Source: Alnus glutinosa
Lineage: Eukaryota; Streptophyta; Magnoliopsida; Fagales; Betulaceae
Reading direction: 5' to 3'
Length of the DNA: 64,000 bases
Assembly (NCBI RefSeq): GCF_958979055.1
Contig: NC_084896.1
Location: 620,001-684,000 of the forward strand
Shown: piece after piece, positions 1 through 10,287 of the stretch
Layout: every line of letters begins with the position of its first letter
How positions within the stretch are numbered: position 1 is the first letter of the stretch
Program-made: the position numbers and the translations under genes
Notes under the pieces: model-generated
Told to the model about the DNA's origin: nothing
The model's input: the letters and a program-made list of their open reading frames with translations, nothing else
Databases searched by the model: none

Positions 1-603
1 TAGCATCTATGATATTGTAAGTAGGGAACTAGTTGTCCCTCATTATTGACCTCTGTCTTTTTGAGAATATCAATAAGAATTTAAATTTGTTCAAAAGTAA
101 AAGAACAAAAGAAATAATACACATTTTCTTCTATAGTAAGCTTTTTGAGCTTTTTCTTTTTTAAATAAAATTTGTGAATCATCAATTTCATTTGGAGATC
201 CTAAAAATCTTATCATATTTCTAATCAATTTCAAATATGAGAATATTCACATTCTAAAGAATTCAGATTTTCAAGTATCACATTCTTAAAAATGTGAATC
301 CAAGAAAATATTAGATTTCGCGAACCAAATGTTAGGTAAAGGCTTTCCAACCACATTCACAACTGAAGATGACGGGGGAGTTTGGGCCGTGTTTGTCCAC
401 CTTTATGGGCCTTAAGCCCAACTCTTGAGATTTAAACTCATGGGCCAAAGATTCGGGCCCCAACTAAAGGTTTAGCCCAGAAAACGAACAAGCATTTTGA
501 AAGCCTTGAACTTGAGCCCACAAGTAGAGGTTCTATTCAACACCATCTTCCATGTTGTCCGAAAAGTGTGTGAGAGTCTTCTAAAAGGCCTTGCATAGAT
601 TAA
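1..603. repeat. Duplicated segment, copy A (partner at 32455-32900)
   Basis: This block matches 32455-32900 in the same orientation. Shared landmarks include the run around gtctttttgagaatatcaat, the purine-rich run ending at ttctatagtaagc, and the final aaggccttgcatagattaag. Copy A holds about 140 extra bases (roughly 150-294) that copy B lacks. Copy B lies directly downstream of the last exon of the B3 gene at 32990, so copy A is probably the 3' flank of a lost B3 paralogue. The match stops at about 603, where CACTA-type sequence starts. In copy B the minus strand keeps a 79-codon open frame; copy A has stops in that frame. Function of the segment is unknown. Confidence 0.8.
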
Positions 604-604
604 G

Positions 605-795
605 GAGAAGACCATGCCACGCTATTAATCAGTTCGTAACTAATTTCTATTTCGTGACGTGGCTAAGTTGCCATGCCACGCCACTAAATTAGTGGCATGG
701 CTGTTTCTAACACGCCACTAATTTAGTGGCGTGGCAAGAACTGCCACGCTACTAAATTAGTGGCGTGGCACTATGTACCACGTCACTAAATTTGG
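605..795. repeat. CACTA subterminal palindromic repeats
   Basis: Several inverted copies of a motif close to GCCACGCCACTAAATTAGTG and its complement occur back to back. Each copy is itself nearly palindromic around AATT. Dense short subterminal repeats of this kind are where the CACTA transposase binds. They run into a (TA)n tract at about 798-842. Confidence 0.7.

Positions 796-797
<2 letters not shown>

Positions 798-842
<45 letters not shown>
798..842. repeat. (TA)n microsatellite
   Basis: A pure alternating AT tract of about 45 bases follows the CACTA subterminal repeats. Confidence 0.95.
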
Positions 843-845
<3 letters not shown>

Positions 846-1559
846 TGCTCTCCTAAATATATTTTTTAAATTTTTTTGGCAGTTAACATGATAGACAATT
901 TCAATTTCCATCAACAATCAAAATAATTTACATTTTTTTCAAAACATCAACGACCACAACAATATACATTTTCATTGATATTCATTAACAATTACAACTA
1001 TTCAAAATCAAAACATTAGTTTCAACAAACATGCAATCAATCTCTATCATAGATATGAACAAAGTATATATATAGATTACAAAACACAATCTATATATAG
1101 ATTACTAAACATGAACAAAAAATACAAGTACTTCACGATCATCACCAACTATCAACGGTAATCGTTGGGTTTGCGGACATGCCCGTTGGCCTTCATTCAA
1201 CCACCTCTAGATGAATAGACGATCATAAGTTTGTAGATCAATACAAGTATTAAATATTTTATAATCAATTCTACACGGGTTTTGCAGATCAATGAGAAGG
1301 GAAAAGCTTAACAAATGACTAAAATATAAAGAAAAATATATACTGTACAAAGATGATAATAAAAATAATAAAAACATAATATTACCTAATACACAAAAGA
1401 AGATAGTTGGTCAATTGAGGTCGTCACGAAGATCTTCACCGGGCGTATTCACAACATGCTCTGCACTACCTGAGAATGGTAAAACAAATGCAATCAGCAC
1501 ACAATATGAAAGAATCATATCATGTCCTAAGCATTGGGCAACATGTGGATGTAAAATAA

Positions 1560-3774
1560 ACGAGGTTCAGAAGCTTTGTCATGCATTGCGGTTTGCTGAG
1601 TGACCGTGGGCACGGGTATCTTAGCGTTGACTAGTGACTCAAGGGCTCTAAAATGGGCCTCCCAGTCAGCCCACTCAGCATCGCGCGCTGCCCACTCAGT
1701 TTGGAGCGCTCTCTCGATTACTTGGTCAACATATTCTTATGAGTAGGTGTTGTGCCTCGGATTTTGTGATCATGCCTGCGAGGATGTATGATATGAGTGT
1801 ATGGTCCCCCGCATAGGTAGAACATTCAACCCAACTTGCTGAACCCTACCAGTGTACTCGGGCTTATTGCCGTTCACCTGGGCGTACGCGTCATTCGGTG
1901 TCCAGCGCACCATCCCATGAGTGACGCTTGTGGATGCGGCAGGGTCGGTTGGTATGAGCTCATCCAGCCTCTCATTTAAGTTCTATTAAATGATGGAGCA
2001 CCAGTCAAATGGTAATAGTAAAGAAGTTATCACACACATAAGTAAAACAATATATGGAAGGTGAGTAACATACACATCTTTCCCTTATTACGTTGTTTAG
2101 ATAACTTCCATCTTTTTTCTTATGTATTTTAATATATGATTGTGCTCCAGTAGGAGGAGTGCCATCCCTGATAGTCTGCTGAAGATATATAAAAAAAAAA
2201 AACATTAACACACATTCAAATGTTTACATCTACATGTATATGGTAAATTGGTTCACATAAATCCTCATGTGTTATCCTTGCATAGCTCTTTGTCCCAGTA
2301 CAGTGGGGAGTATTGTTCAATGATCGCAATCGCCACATATGACTAGGATACTCCTACACAATTAACAGACTTAATATGTCATCCACTAAAAGAATTACAT
2401 GAAATAAATGAAACTACACAAAATAGTAATATAACTCATGACCTACCTTATTCTCTTCGCTACACCATTTTTCTAACAAATTCACCAAGTCTAGCGGGTC
2501 ATTCTTCGTGATGTTCTCTTCCCCCATTTCTGCCCATATCGTTTCGGGCGTATCATCTGGCTGAATTTTAACTTTTGTCTCCAGATCCTTAGCTTTAGGC
2601 CCATATCCCGGAACGTGTCACATTTTACCAATCTAGATTGCACGTTTCCGGGATGTAGAATTGTACCTATACAATTTAAAAGTTGATAAATTAAAAATAG
2701 TATTAACAATATGTTACGACGTGAATGATAACATCAAGTTTAAACTAACCATCAATGCCTCTATATCGTCCTTCGTTCGTTTCGGTACACGCGCCTATTC
2801 ACCCCGCAACTTACATAGTTCTCGCTTCTAATGAGCTTACTTGTCTCCCGTCTAAATTTATTCGCGCTTAGTCGTCCTACGGGCTGGGACGCTAAATTGT
2901 ACTGCATTACAAATTTTTTCCCCACGGGAATCCCCAACAAGCTGTCCCTATCGATAACTGTCACCACTTTGAATTGAGTGGTGCCCTCCGGACTTGTACC
3001 TAACACATTAATTTTTTTTTTATAAGTAATTGCAATTTATTAAAAAGCGCAAAGGGGCGCAACCCGTATACACGGGAAGTATACAAGAGAACCCCTAAAA
3101 GAGACGAACAAATAATAAATTTAAAAAGTCTACATAATTAAAAACACTCAAACTATGATGGGGCACTATCCAAAAATATAATGTATTGAGCAACCACTTC
3201 CGTAGCTCCACAATAGATGTCTCTACATCTTCAAACAATCGAGCATTCCGCTCCCTCCAAATACATCACAGCAAGCACAGAGGAGCTAACTGCCAAGCCT
3301 CTTTAGCATGACTACATCCAATCGCCGCCCCCCAACTACTCAACAACTCCAACACCGTTCGTGGCATAACCCACTCAACCCCAAATAAAATAAGAACGTA
3401 GCTCCAAAGATCCCGGGCGACCTCGCAGTGAAGCAACAAGTGATCAATAGACTCCCCACTCTTCTTACATAAACAACACCACTCAATTACTATAACATTC
3501 CTCTTTCGCAAGTTATCATGCATCAATATTTTGCCCAAAGCAGCTGACCACGGGGACACAACCGTAACTGGCTTATTGCCGGCGACGGGGGAGATATTTG
3601 ATATGAATCAAATATGTTTTACGTGGCATGTTGTTGGTACTGGTCATGATCTTGGAATATTGGTCGGTATCCTGCCTCGATATGCTGAGAGTTGCTAGGT
3701 CCTGACCCCTGTGCCATAGATTGCCTGGGCTGGTGTGGTCCATGAGCTATTGTGTGTTTTCTCCTAAAACTCAT
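1560..3774 (-). pseudogene. CACTA accessory/transposase protein relic (Ptta/En/Spm family)
   Basis: Minus-strand coding blocks can be read in order. A possible start at about 3774 opens a Q/H-rich N-terminus (MSFRRKHTIAHGPHQPRQS). Then come a block at 3006-2761 (VGKKFVMQYNLASQPVG), one at 2600-2450 (ETIWAEMGEENITKNDPLDL), one at 2350-2250 (EYPSHMWRLRSLNN, then TGTKSYARITHEDL), one at 2200-2100 (DGTPPTGAQSYIKIHKKKDG) and an acidic Trp-rich tail at 1990-1560 (EWAARDAEWADWEAHF). The TGTKS-ARITHE and PPTGAQ blocks are typical of plant CACTA proteins (Pfam Transposase_24). The blocks are joined by introns or frameshifts I cannot resolve, and a LINE lies between the first and second. Not functional. 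Confidence 0.65.
3010..3562 (-). mobile_element. 5'-truncated LINE (L1-type), 3' end only, with zf-RVT domain
   Basis: The minus strand reads SPWSAALGKILMHDNLRKRN, then WCCLCKKSGESIDHLLLHC. This is the Cys/His zinc-binding domain (zf-RVT) found after reverse transcriptase in plant LINEs. A frameshift near 3275 precedes a conserved block WRERNARLFED. The 3' UTR ends in a poly(A), seen as a T run at 3011-3020. The fragment was inserted into CACTA-1 coding sequence, so it is younger than that element. No convincing target-site duplication was found. Confidence 0.8.
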
Positions 3775-4084
3775 TGTAAACTGCGAAATAAAACACACAC
3801 ACCCAGACTAATATATATACTTATTTGTACATTAATGGATGGACCACCATATATATATAAATGAATGTCGTAAATAGATGACAATGAGAGATGTTTGTTT
3901 CAACCAATGCACAAAATAATTAATTATTACCATTAATTTACAAATGATGTAATATCTAGTTAACAAATTACCAATCAATGTAGAATCTACTTGACACATT
4001 TGGGAACATGACAATTAATGTGAGCTTATAAGTTTTCAAATTTTATTGAATCATGTACATTTGGATCGGATCTACGTCGGGTCG

Positions 4085-4295
4085 GTTGCGGTCGAAGTCA
4101 TCCTACGGATCATGCATGGTGGTTACTGGTCAATAGGAACGGCTCGCACTTGTGGTAGTTGGCACATGCATCATGAGGCCCTTCACCATAGTTAACGTCG
4201 TATACGTTCCTAAGTTTAGTCCTTACAGCACAAGCCCAATCTGGGTGCCGTTCATCCTCAACGTATTACAATAATACTTTATTTCACGAGATGAC
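4085..4295 (-). pseudogene. TNP2-type CACTA transposase C-terminal remnant
   Basis: The minus strand reads DWACAVRTKLRNVYDVNYGE and then a short tail. This resembles the end of the DUF4216 region of plant TNP2-like CACTA transposases, which carries a conserved tryptophan followed by a VYDV/LYDM block. It lies upstream of the accessory protein in the same orientation, as expected for an En/Spm element. Only about 65 codons remain. The rest is cut off at about 4300, where the duplicated segment begins. Confidence 0.5.
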
Positions 4296-4591
4296 AGCAA
4301 GCTAGCATTGCTTTTGATTTTTTTTTTTTTTGAAAAAGAAAAAAAAAATTAATTGATTACTAGTATATTGATCATTTGCTTTGTTTGTATGTGTAGATTG
4401 ATTTTCTTCTCCGGGTTTAACTCCCAAGCTTAATTATAACAACCGATCTTCTTCTCAAAGGGGTGACGAAACGGATTAAAATAAATCGATAGAAATTTTT
4501 TATAAATTGTGGACGGTAAGAAATTTATTTTTAATCTAATCTTTAAAAATGTTATGTATCATTTAGCATGTGATAATTTTTTAAAGCATTA

Positions 4592-4630
<39 letters not shown>
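4592..4630. repeat. Poly(A) tract
   Basis: A run of about 39 A inside duplicated segment 2. The equivalent A run in copy B is at about 21282-21307. Confidence 0.9.
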
Positions 4631-4633
<3 letters not shown>

Positions 4634-4916
4634 CACAATCTCAAAAGACATATTACACTTTTAGATACTGGATTAAAAGAACTATTACAACCCAAATATA
4701 AAAAATTTATTTTCTATAAAAATTGTGAGAATTTATTTTATAGTTCAAATTTTATTTTAATATATTTATGCCATGACGTGATAATATACACTTTTTGGAT
4801 CACAATGTCAAAAACAACAAAGAATCTTGCATGATAACTCTAACGGTTAGTTTTTAGGATTTAGGTTAGCTAATTTGGTACTAAATTAGACAAAAGTGTA
4901 CTTCAGATTTTAGATT

Positions 4917-5416
4917 TTTCACCAAGTTAAAATTTGTATTATCAGTTCAAATTGAGAATTTACCAGTTCGAACTAGACAATGTAAGAAGCAATTTCAAGT
5001 CAAGCAAAACCTAACGGTCCAAGTGCCGTCCTAAGTGAAGTTCAAACTAGCTAGAGACTTTGAAATGTGGTAGAAGATGTCGTCCTAAGTGCCGTTCCAA
5101 GTTGGTCCGAACTAGCCTTGTCACAGTGACGTCGAAGATCAGGCAATATGCATCGTCTTAAGTTTTGTCCCAAGTTAGTTCAAACTATTCTTCAAAAACT
5201 ATCAAGATTTAAGACCTTCTAATGCTGGCCGTTCTATTTTCCGTTCCAGTTGGTTAGAACTATGACAATTTTTAGGAAGGTTCAAGTATGGTAGTGTTGG
5301 CTGTTCCATTCAGCATTCCAATCTAGTTCGAACTAGGCATATTTTAGAAACTCCAAGTCTAGCAGAATGCATCGTTTCAATTTAGTTTGAAGTAAAGATG
5401 CCTAAAATGTGTCGCC
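4917..5416. repeat. Degenerate repeat family containing CGTCCTAAGTGCCGT / AGTTCGAACT motifs
   Basis: Short motifs of the type gtcctaagtgccgttccaag followed by agttcgaacta recur about every 65-90 bases with heavy drift (near 4960, 5035, 5095, 5170, 5240 and 5320). The GTTCGAAC core is palindromic. Copy B of the segment carries the first two or three units at about 22190-22350. Origin is unknown; diverged subterminal repeats of a transposon are possible. Confidence 0.5.
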
Positions 5417-6956
5417 TCAAGTCTGTGACGACCAGTGACACGACTACTTGTCGCTTAGCCAACATATGGTACATACCCCACAATATATATCTAGTAAATC
5501 AGAGTATAACATATATCTAACTTTGCAGCGGAAAACATAAATCCGAATAGCGAAAATCACATCTTATACATCTGTCACAAATTAATTATAACAAGAACCA
5601 TTTAACATCTATCTATTTAAGTCTTATCAACATAATATTTACATAACAAGAATGGCTTACAAAGAATAAGTGACACAGGCGTCACAAGCCATATACCAAA
5701 CTTATAAAATAGTGGACCCCGTGGTTCAGCAATTACGACCGTCGTGACGAGCTTCAATCATAACATCCCAAGTACACTACTACAAGACCATTAACTACGA
5801 CTAGAGTATCTCTAGCGAAATGAACATCATCTATACGGTTGTGGGGGTAGCCACATCCGTATAGGTGAAAGAATGAGTTTACAGTCTCAGTATATAATAC
5901 CGAGACCTCAACGATATTAAATGGACTGAGTTTTTGCAAAGAACTAACTTTCCTTTCTAGTTTTGTGTACACTATAACAGCTATCAATTTATAAACTTTT
6001 GTTTGAAAAACCCCATAGCTGATACAGCAAACACCAACTAATAGAAAACATTTAAAGTATACTATGTAGCTATGAACATATATAGAAGTTCCAGTCATCC
6101 CACATTGGAAGCTTCTACGTATAAACTCATCTACAATATATTACTTTTGATCGGTGGCTTAGACGTATGTGCACACGATCACGCCATTATAGGGTTCACA
6201 CCTACACATAAGTCTTAAGTAAGAAAACATGGCATCTTACTCTTCCATACTAAGATATCATCATTCTCCAAAATACAAGTAACACCATCTCTAATTGTAT
6301 TTCAGCTTCGTGCCCTGAACATTAGTTGATCATGCAAGCACTAGAGTGGAACTCTAATATGAAGTACGTCTTTACTGAAGAACAATGACAGCCAACCTAC
6401 TTACTCATAGACATGCAATTACTCATATCTATGTAACGTGAACATCTTTGTACATTCAAGTTCAATGTTTTTTAAACACATGCACCCAGTCGATAGAAAT
6501 ATACATAAGCTATTTTCCATTAAAATTCATATGTATACTAATACGTCTAGTAAAACTATTCATAGCATAAAACATCACACTCATGAAAACAATGTTATAC
6601 ATGCTTATGCAAGTTTCCTCATGGGAGTTACCCCAAGAACTCATGGAATTTAACCCAAGTACCTCATGGAAATTAATCCAAGCCTCATGGGATTTAATCC
6701 AAGTACCTCATGGAAATTAATCCAAGAACACATGGAAATTAATCTAAGAACTCATGGGACTAACCCCAAGTATAGTTTCTTGTGGGCTATAAACCTCACT
6801 TCGATGCTCCTTTAGTGTTCATATGTATATGCCTCATGCCTTAAAACAATATACATATACTTTCTAATTTCATGAAAATGCCTTTAACTCATGCTTTCAA
6901 TGTAAATTCATAAACAGTTTAACACATCAATTCATCAATCAACATTTGCATAATTT
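5417..6956 (-). mobile_element. Gypsy-type LTR fragment, reversed
   Basis: Sequence from tgtgacgaccagtgacacga onward is the reverse complement of the 3' part of the putative solo LTR at 56018-60477. Shared blocks include the Cys-poor palindrome around caaccgtatag (5838 here), a block near 5940-6070 matching the 125-bp unit at 59553, and a tandem array further in. The LTR terminus TGTGACGACC at 5417 is the complement of GGTCGTCACA at 60477. The inner end is lost in or beyond the foldback element at 6957. No internal retrotransposon genes are nearby. Confidence 0.7.
6608..6785. repeat. Tandem array, unit about 22-30 bp (CTCATGG-AATTAATCCAAG)
   Basis: About seven degenerate copies of ctcatggaaattaatccaag occur within the reversed LTR piece. 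It occupies the same place, relative to the LTR end, as the GGGG/GCCCC array at 58979-59400 in the other copy. Confidence 0.8.
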
Positions 6957-7760
6957 AAAGGGTTAAATACCCCATTGGTACCTGCGTTTTAAGCGTCTTT
7001 AAATTTAGTACCTGAGTTTTCATTTGTATTATAGGTGGTATCTGAGTTACAAGTAAAAACCCATTTGGAACCTCTGTTAGATTTTCCGTCCTAAAATTAA
7101 CGGTCTGCCACGTGTGTCAACCGTTGAGGTTGACACGTGGCACTACATTAAAAATAAAAATCTTTAAAAAATTATATAAACATAATAAAATAATACAATT
7201 TAAAAAAAAATAAAAAATAAAAAAAATTGAAAAAAAAAAAAGAGAGGGGTCCCTTGGCAACCATGGGGGTGGCTGGCCACCCTCGTTTTGGCCAAAAAGT
7301 GAGCCACCCCTTGGCCGGTTTGGGGTGGCCGAACCACCCCATGGCAGGAAAAAAAAATTATGGAGGGTTTGCCCTTGAGGGTGGTCAAACCAGCCCCCAA
7401 GGGCCAAAACCCATAATTTTTTTCTTTTCTTTTTGCCATGGGGTGCCTAAACTCTCCCCCCAAGATCGGCTAAGAGGTGGCTTTCTTCTTCTTCTTCTTT
7501 TTTTCAATTTTTTTATTTATTTTTTGAAATTGTATTATTTTATTATTTTTATATAACTTTTTTTTTTGAAGATTTTTAATTTTTAATGTTTTATATAGTG
7601 CCACGTGTTAACCGTTAATTTTAGGACAGAAAAATCTAACGGATGTACCAAATGAGTTTTTACCTCTAATTCAGATACCATTTATGATACAAATAAAAAC
7701 TCAAATATTAAATTTAAAAATACTTAAAACTCAGGTACCAATAGAATATTCAATAAAGAT
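6957..7760. mobile_element. Foldback (long-TIR) DNA element of about 800 bp
   Basis: The first ~190 bases (gggttaaataccccattggt...) are repeated inverted at the right end, reading back from about 7760 through gtaccaatag. Both arms contain the block ccgtcctaaaattaacggt next to gccacgtgt. The centre has short inverted GGGTGGCC / GGCCACCC motifs and homopolymer runs, but no credible gene. Several overlapping open frames on both strands are by-products of the palindrome. No clear target-site duplication. It interrupts the reversed gypsy-type LTR. Confidence 0.75.
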
Positions 7761-8600
7761 TATGAACCTTTCTGCTTAACCATATATTTTGTTTTATTTT
7801 ATTTTATTTTTCTTTCTTTTCAGGTTATAAGGAAGCGAGTTAGGAGGGCGTATATGGTAGTCGGGTGGGAATCATGATAGTGCGTTATGTCATTTCATTT
7901 TATTAAATAAGAGCCTAGGGCACACAGAACATTTTAAGACTTGCGTTATTTTCATTATGAAATTTTGACCGAACATTTTTGCATTGAATTTAGGTAAATA
8001 ATTTTCATATCATGCACTAATTGAATTATTTAATAGTCCGTTTGGGTGTTTGATTTTTTAAATTAGAATTCAATTCTTATTTGGTGCGGGAATTTCAAAG
8101 TTTGACTATATGAGATAAAATTAAAAAAAGAAAAGAAAAAGTTGAATAAAATATATTTTATTTTTTTTAAAAAAAAGCAAATACTGTAGTAAAAAGTTGA
8201 ATAAAATCAGAATTCAACTCTTACATCCAAACATTATATGAGAATAAATTGTGATCCAAGTATAATTTTTGCTTGATATCATAGAGAATAAAAATTTGAT
8301 TTTTTTTTTTTTAATAAAATTAAATGCATCGCAGACTTGAGTTGATGGGATAGATTTTGATTTTCTACAACTAGAAAGAAAAAGAAGAAGTTAAATTTTT
8401 TATATTGTATACACGGACGGAAGCAAGGGGGAGTCAATGACTGGCATGTTACTCAAATTGTCGATTATACGCTTATAGATAAAAATAAAAATAAAAATAA
8501 AAACACAATGAGTCTGTGGAAAAAAGAAGACCCACGACGAGATGGGTAGAACCACGTACAGTTTATGGAAGGAGATAAAGAGTAGTAAAGAAAAGTATAC
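7761..8600. other. Intergenic, AT-rich, with a possible small MITE at about 8036-8240
   Basis: No gene is seen. At 8040-8075 gtttgggtgt...aattcaattc is mirrored by gaattcaactcttacatccaaac at about 8208-8233, which would fit a diverged foldback MITE of roughly 200 bp. The rest is A/T-rich single-copy-looking sequence and (AAATA)n near 8480. Confidence 0.4.
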
Positions 8601-8790
8601 CAGAATGAGCGAAGGTATCCCATATGCTAGGCGCCCTACCGTCTTTGTCTACAGCTCTTTCAACCTGCAATTGGATCATATAATGAAATAATAATATCAC
8701 TTTTTTACTTGTTCTAAACTTACGAAAGAAACAATTACTTACCAGCTGGTATGCTGAGGTCCAAATGACTAAATACATTTGGTGCATTAC
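8601..8790 (-). pseudogene. Beta-glucosidase (GH1) fragment, first two exons
   Basis: GH1 enzymes hydrolyse beta-glucosides. The minus strand shows exon 2 (8664-8601, 64 bp) coding VERAVDKDGRAPSIWDTF plus AHSG, the signature DGRGPSIWDTF-AH-G of plant GH1 proteins. It is bounded by a ..ttgcag acceptor and a gtatac donor. About 80 bases upstream, exon 1 ends at 8743 with TSAYQ before gtaagt, the expected exon junction for this family. Exon 1 upstream of VIWTSAYQ has small deletions compared with the usual FVFGTATSAYQ. None of the later exons carrying the catalytic glutamates follows, so this is a 5' remnant. Confidence 0.65.
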
Positions 8791-9490
8791 TGCTACGCGT
8801 CAGCAATAATGCTTGTATGAGAAATTATATCTGAAAACTGGATTCAGGAATGGAAAGTGTTGTTGCTGTCTGTTGCAGCAATAGAATGCATATTATTGTT
8901 AAAAAACACGCAGACAGGTATATGTTTATGTTCAATTCTGCAGGCGTTGTTTGATATCTTTTTTCTGGTTAATAGTTTCGGCATCCTGTCCACAAAGGTG
9001 CCAGTTATTTCCAGTAATCAGATTTCGCCTTGTTTTAAAGGTCAAGATTATAGTATCTGGTCTATACAGTTTTGCGCATATATATATACATCAGACGTGG
9101 CAAGGAATAATCTATACGGTTTCTGAAGGATCTCTAGGCACTAAGTCAGATGCTTTTTGAGCTTTCAGAGGTTTAGCTGCCTTGTGCCATTATGCTCAGG
9201 GGATGTTATTATCCAAAATATGTGCAAAGGATCACCATATACAATTACTAAGTTTTCCTCGATCTACCATTTTCTCAGCATTTTCCATATTTCTATCTCT
9301 ATTGCATTCCAGCTACAATAATTACTAAACTCTCATGAGATCGATGTCAATTTATAAATTTTGAAGTTTTGAAAATCTAGTCTTTAATGCTAGATAACAA
9401 TGAGAATTGTCAATTCTAAGAGCAACCACTAGAAATTTAAAGTTCATGATTAAGAGAAATGTAGAATATATAAGGGTCATCATATCTAAC
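8791..9490. other. Intergenic stretch, no gene supported
   Basis: Two open plus-strand frames around 8857-9160 show weak resemblance to copia gag starts (FKGQDYSIWSIQ), but I do not consider this enough for a call. The rest is AT-rich and unremarkable. Confidence 0.4.
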
Positions 9491-9718
9491 CTTCCACCCC
9501 AGAGTGAAATGTAGAATATGGTTGTCAAATCATACACATTTAAATAGACAGGTGCGTTGCCTGGACTATATCCGGCTGACTTCACTTTTGGGATCAAGCA
9601 GAAACGTGTAGCTGATTTGCCTCTCAGACAGAGAGGCATGATAGAGCGCCAGGCATTCTTTGGTCCTGATTTCATGATTAAGGGTGAAACAAGGAGCCCA
9701 TGAATGCCTAGTTCGAAC
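9491..9718 (-). pseudogene. DeSI/PPPDE-type deubiquitinase-like protein, first coding exon only
   Basis: PPPDE proteins are predicted deSUMOylating/deubiquitinating thiol peptidases. On the minus strand an ATG at 9675 opens MKSGPKNAWRSIMPL, followed by GKSATRFCLIPKVKSAGYS and PGNAPVYLNVYDLT, the plant deSI-like N-terminus. The next conserved part, FHSGVE, survives at nucleotide level (tttcactctggggtggaag before a gt donor at 9490), but the bases between have a deletion that shifts the frame. A splice acceptor (ttacag) at 9719 precedes the 5' UTR part of the exon. No second exon carrying the catalytic His/Cys region is found further left, so the copy is truncated. Copia-1 lies just upstream. 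Confidence 0.65.
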
Positions 9719-9888
9719 CTGTAAAAAACGAAACTACATAAACTACTCCATGTCAAGAAACTAAACAAAGAAAACAATAATAGATTTGTGATGCACATGA
9801 TTTTAGTATCATAGCAGTATATATTAACAAGTCTAATAACTTATTTGGTTAATCGATGCTATATCTAGTCCTTGATTGTTGCATAAAA

Positions 9889-10274
9889 TGTTGGAAATTG
9901 GAAACCACACATACACTAAGAGAGAGAATGAAAAGGAAGAGAGACAATAAATTGATAGAGGACTTTGTATACTTTTATTCAACTTGATTAAAAATAACTT
10001 GCTTACATGGGTATTTATAGGATACAAATGACCCTTCTAACTTCTTCACATTAACCCCATTCATTTACATCTCAAATAACTCCCATGTAACTCCTATGTA
10101 AAATAACTCTTAAACACTCAAAAGATACAACCTCTTCAAGTCACTTCATTAGTAACTTACAAGAATAAGAAAAGACTCAAAGACACAACCTCTTTAAGTC
10201 ACTTAATTAGTAACTTACAAGAATAAGAAAAGATCCAAATAAATGTTACTAAAAATTAAGTTTATTATTCAATA
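9889..10274 (-). repeat. Copia-1 3' LTR
   Basis: Starts (plus strand) TGTTGGAAATTGG and ends TTCAATA, where the other LTR has TTCAACA, so the terminal dinucleotide of this copy is mutated. A polypurine tract (minus strand, tttaaaagggaata) abuts it at 10275-10288. Confidence 0.93.
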
Positions 10275-10287
10275 TTCCCTTTTAAAC

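Larger units (their letters stand above)
605..4300 (-). mobile_element. Degraded CACTA (En/Spm) DNA transposon, CACTA-1
   Basis: Three signals agree. At 605-790 there is an array of palindromic subterminal repeats. At 1560-3774 there are broken exons of a plant Ptta/En/Spm-type protein, and at 4090-4290 the tail of a TNP2-type transposase, all on the minus strand. Neither CACTA terminus is visible, so both ends are truncated or mutated. A LINE 3' fragment (3010-3562) interrupts the coding part. The element cannot be autonomous. Confidence 0.75.
4267..5416. repeat. Duplicated segment 2, copy A (partner at 17434-22350)
   Basis: This stretch is collinear with 17434-17560, 17876-17927 and 21125-22350. 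Landmarks are tttatttcacgagatgacag, the aaccgatcttcttctcaaa site, the poly(A) at about 4592-4630, and the block tcaagtcaagcaaaacct. Copy A lacks the LINE, the (TA)n/MITE block and the 500-bp extra block present in copy B, so it shows the empty sites of those insertions. No coding sequence is visible. Confidence 0.8.

Noticed and set aside
7117..7556. Several overlapping open frames (GGWFDHPQGQ, GVAGHPRFGQ types)
   Set aside because: By-products of the GGCCACCC palindromes in the foldback element, open on both strands at once.
8857..9160. Possible copia gag start (FKGQDYSIWSIQ)
   Set aside because: A single weak motif without LTR, pol or further gag sequence around it.
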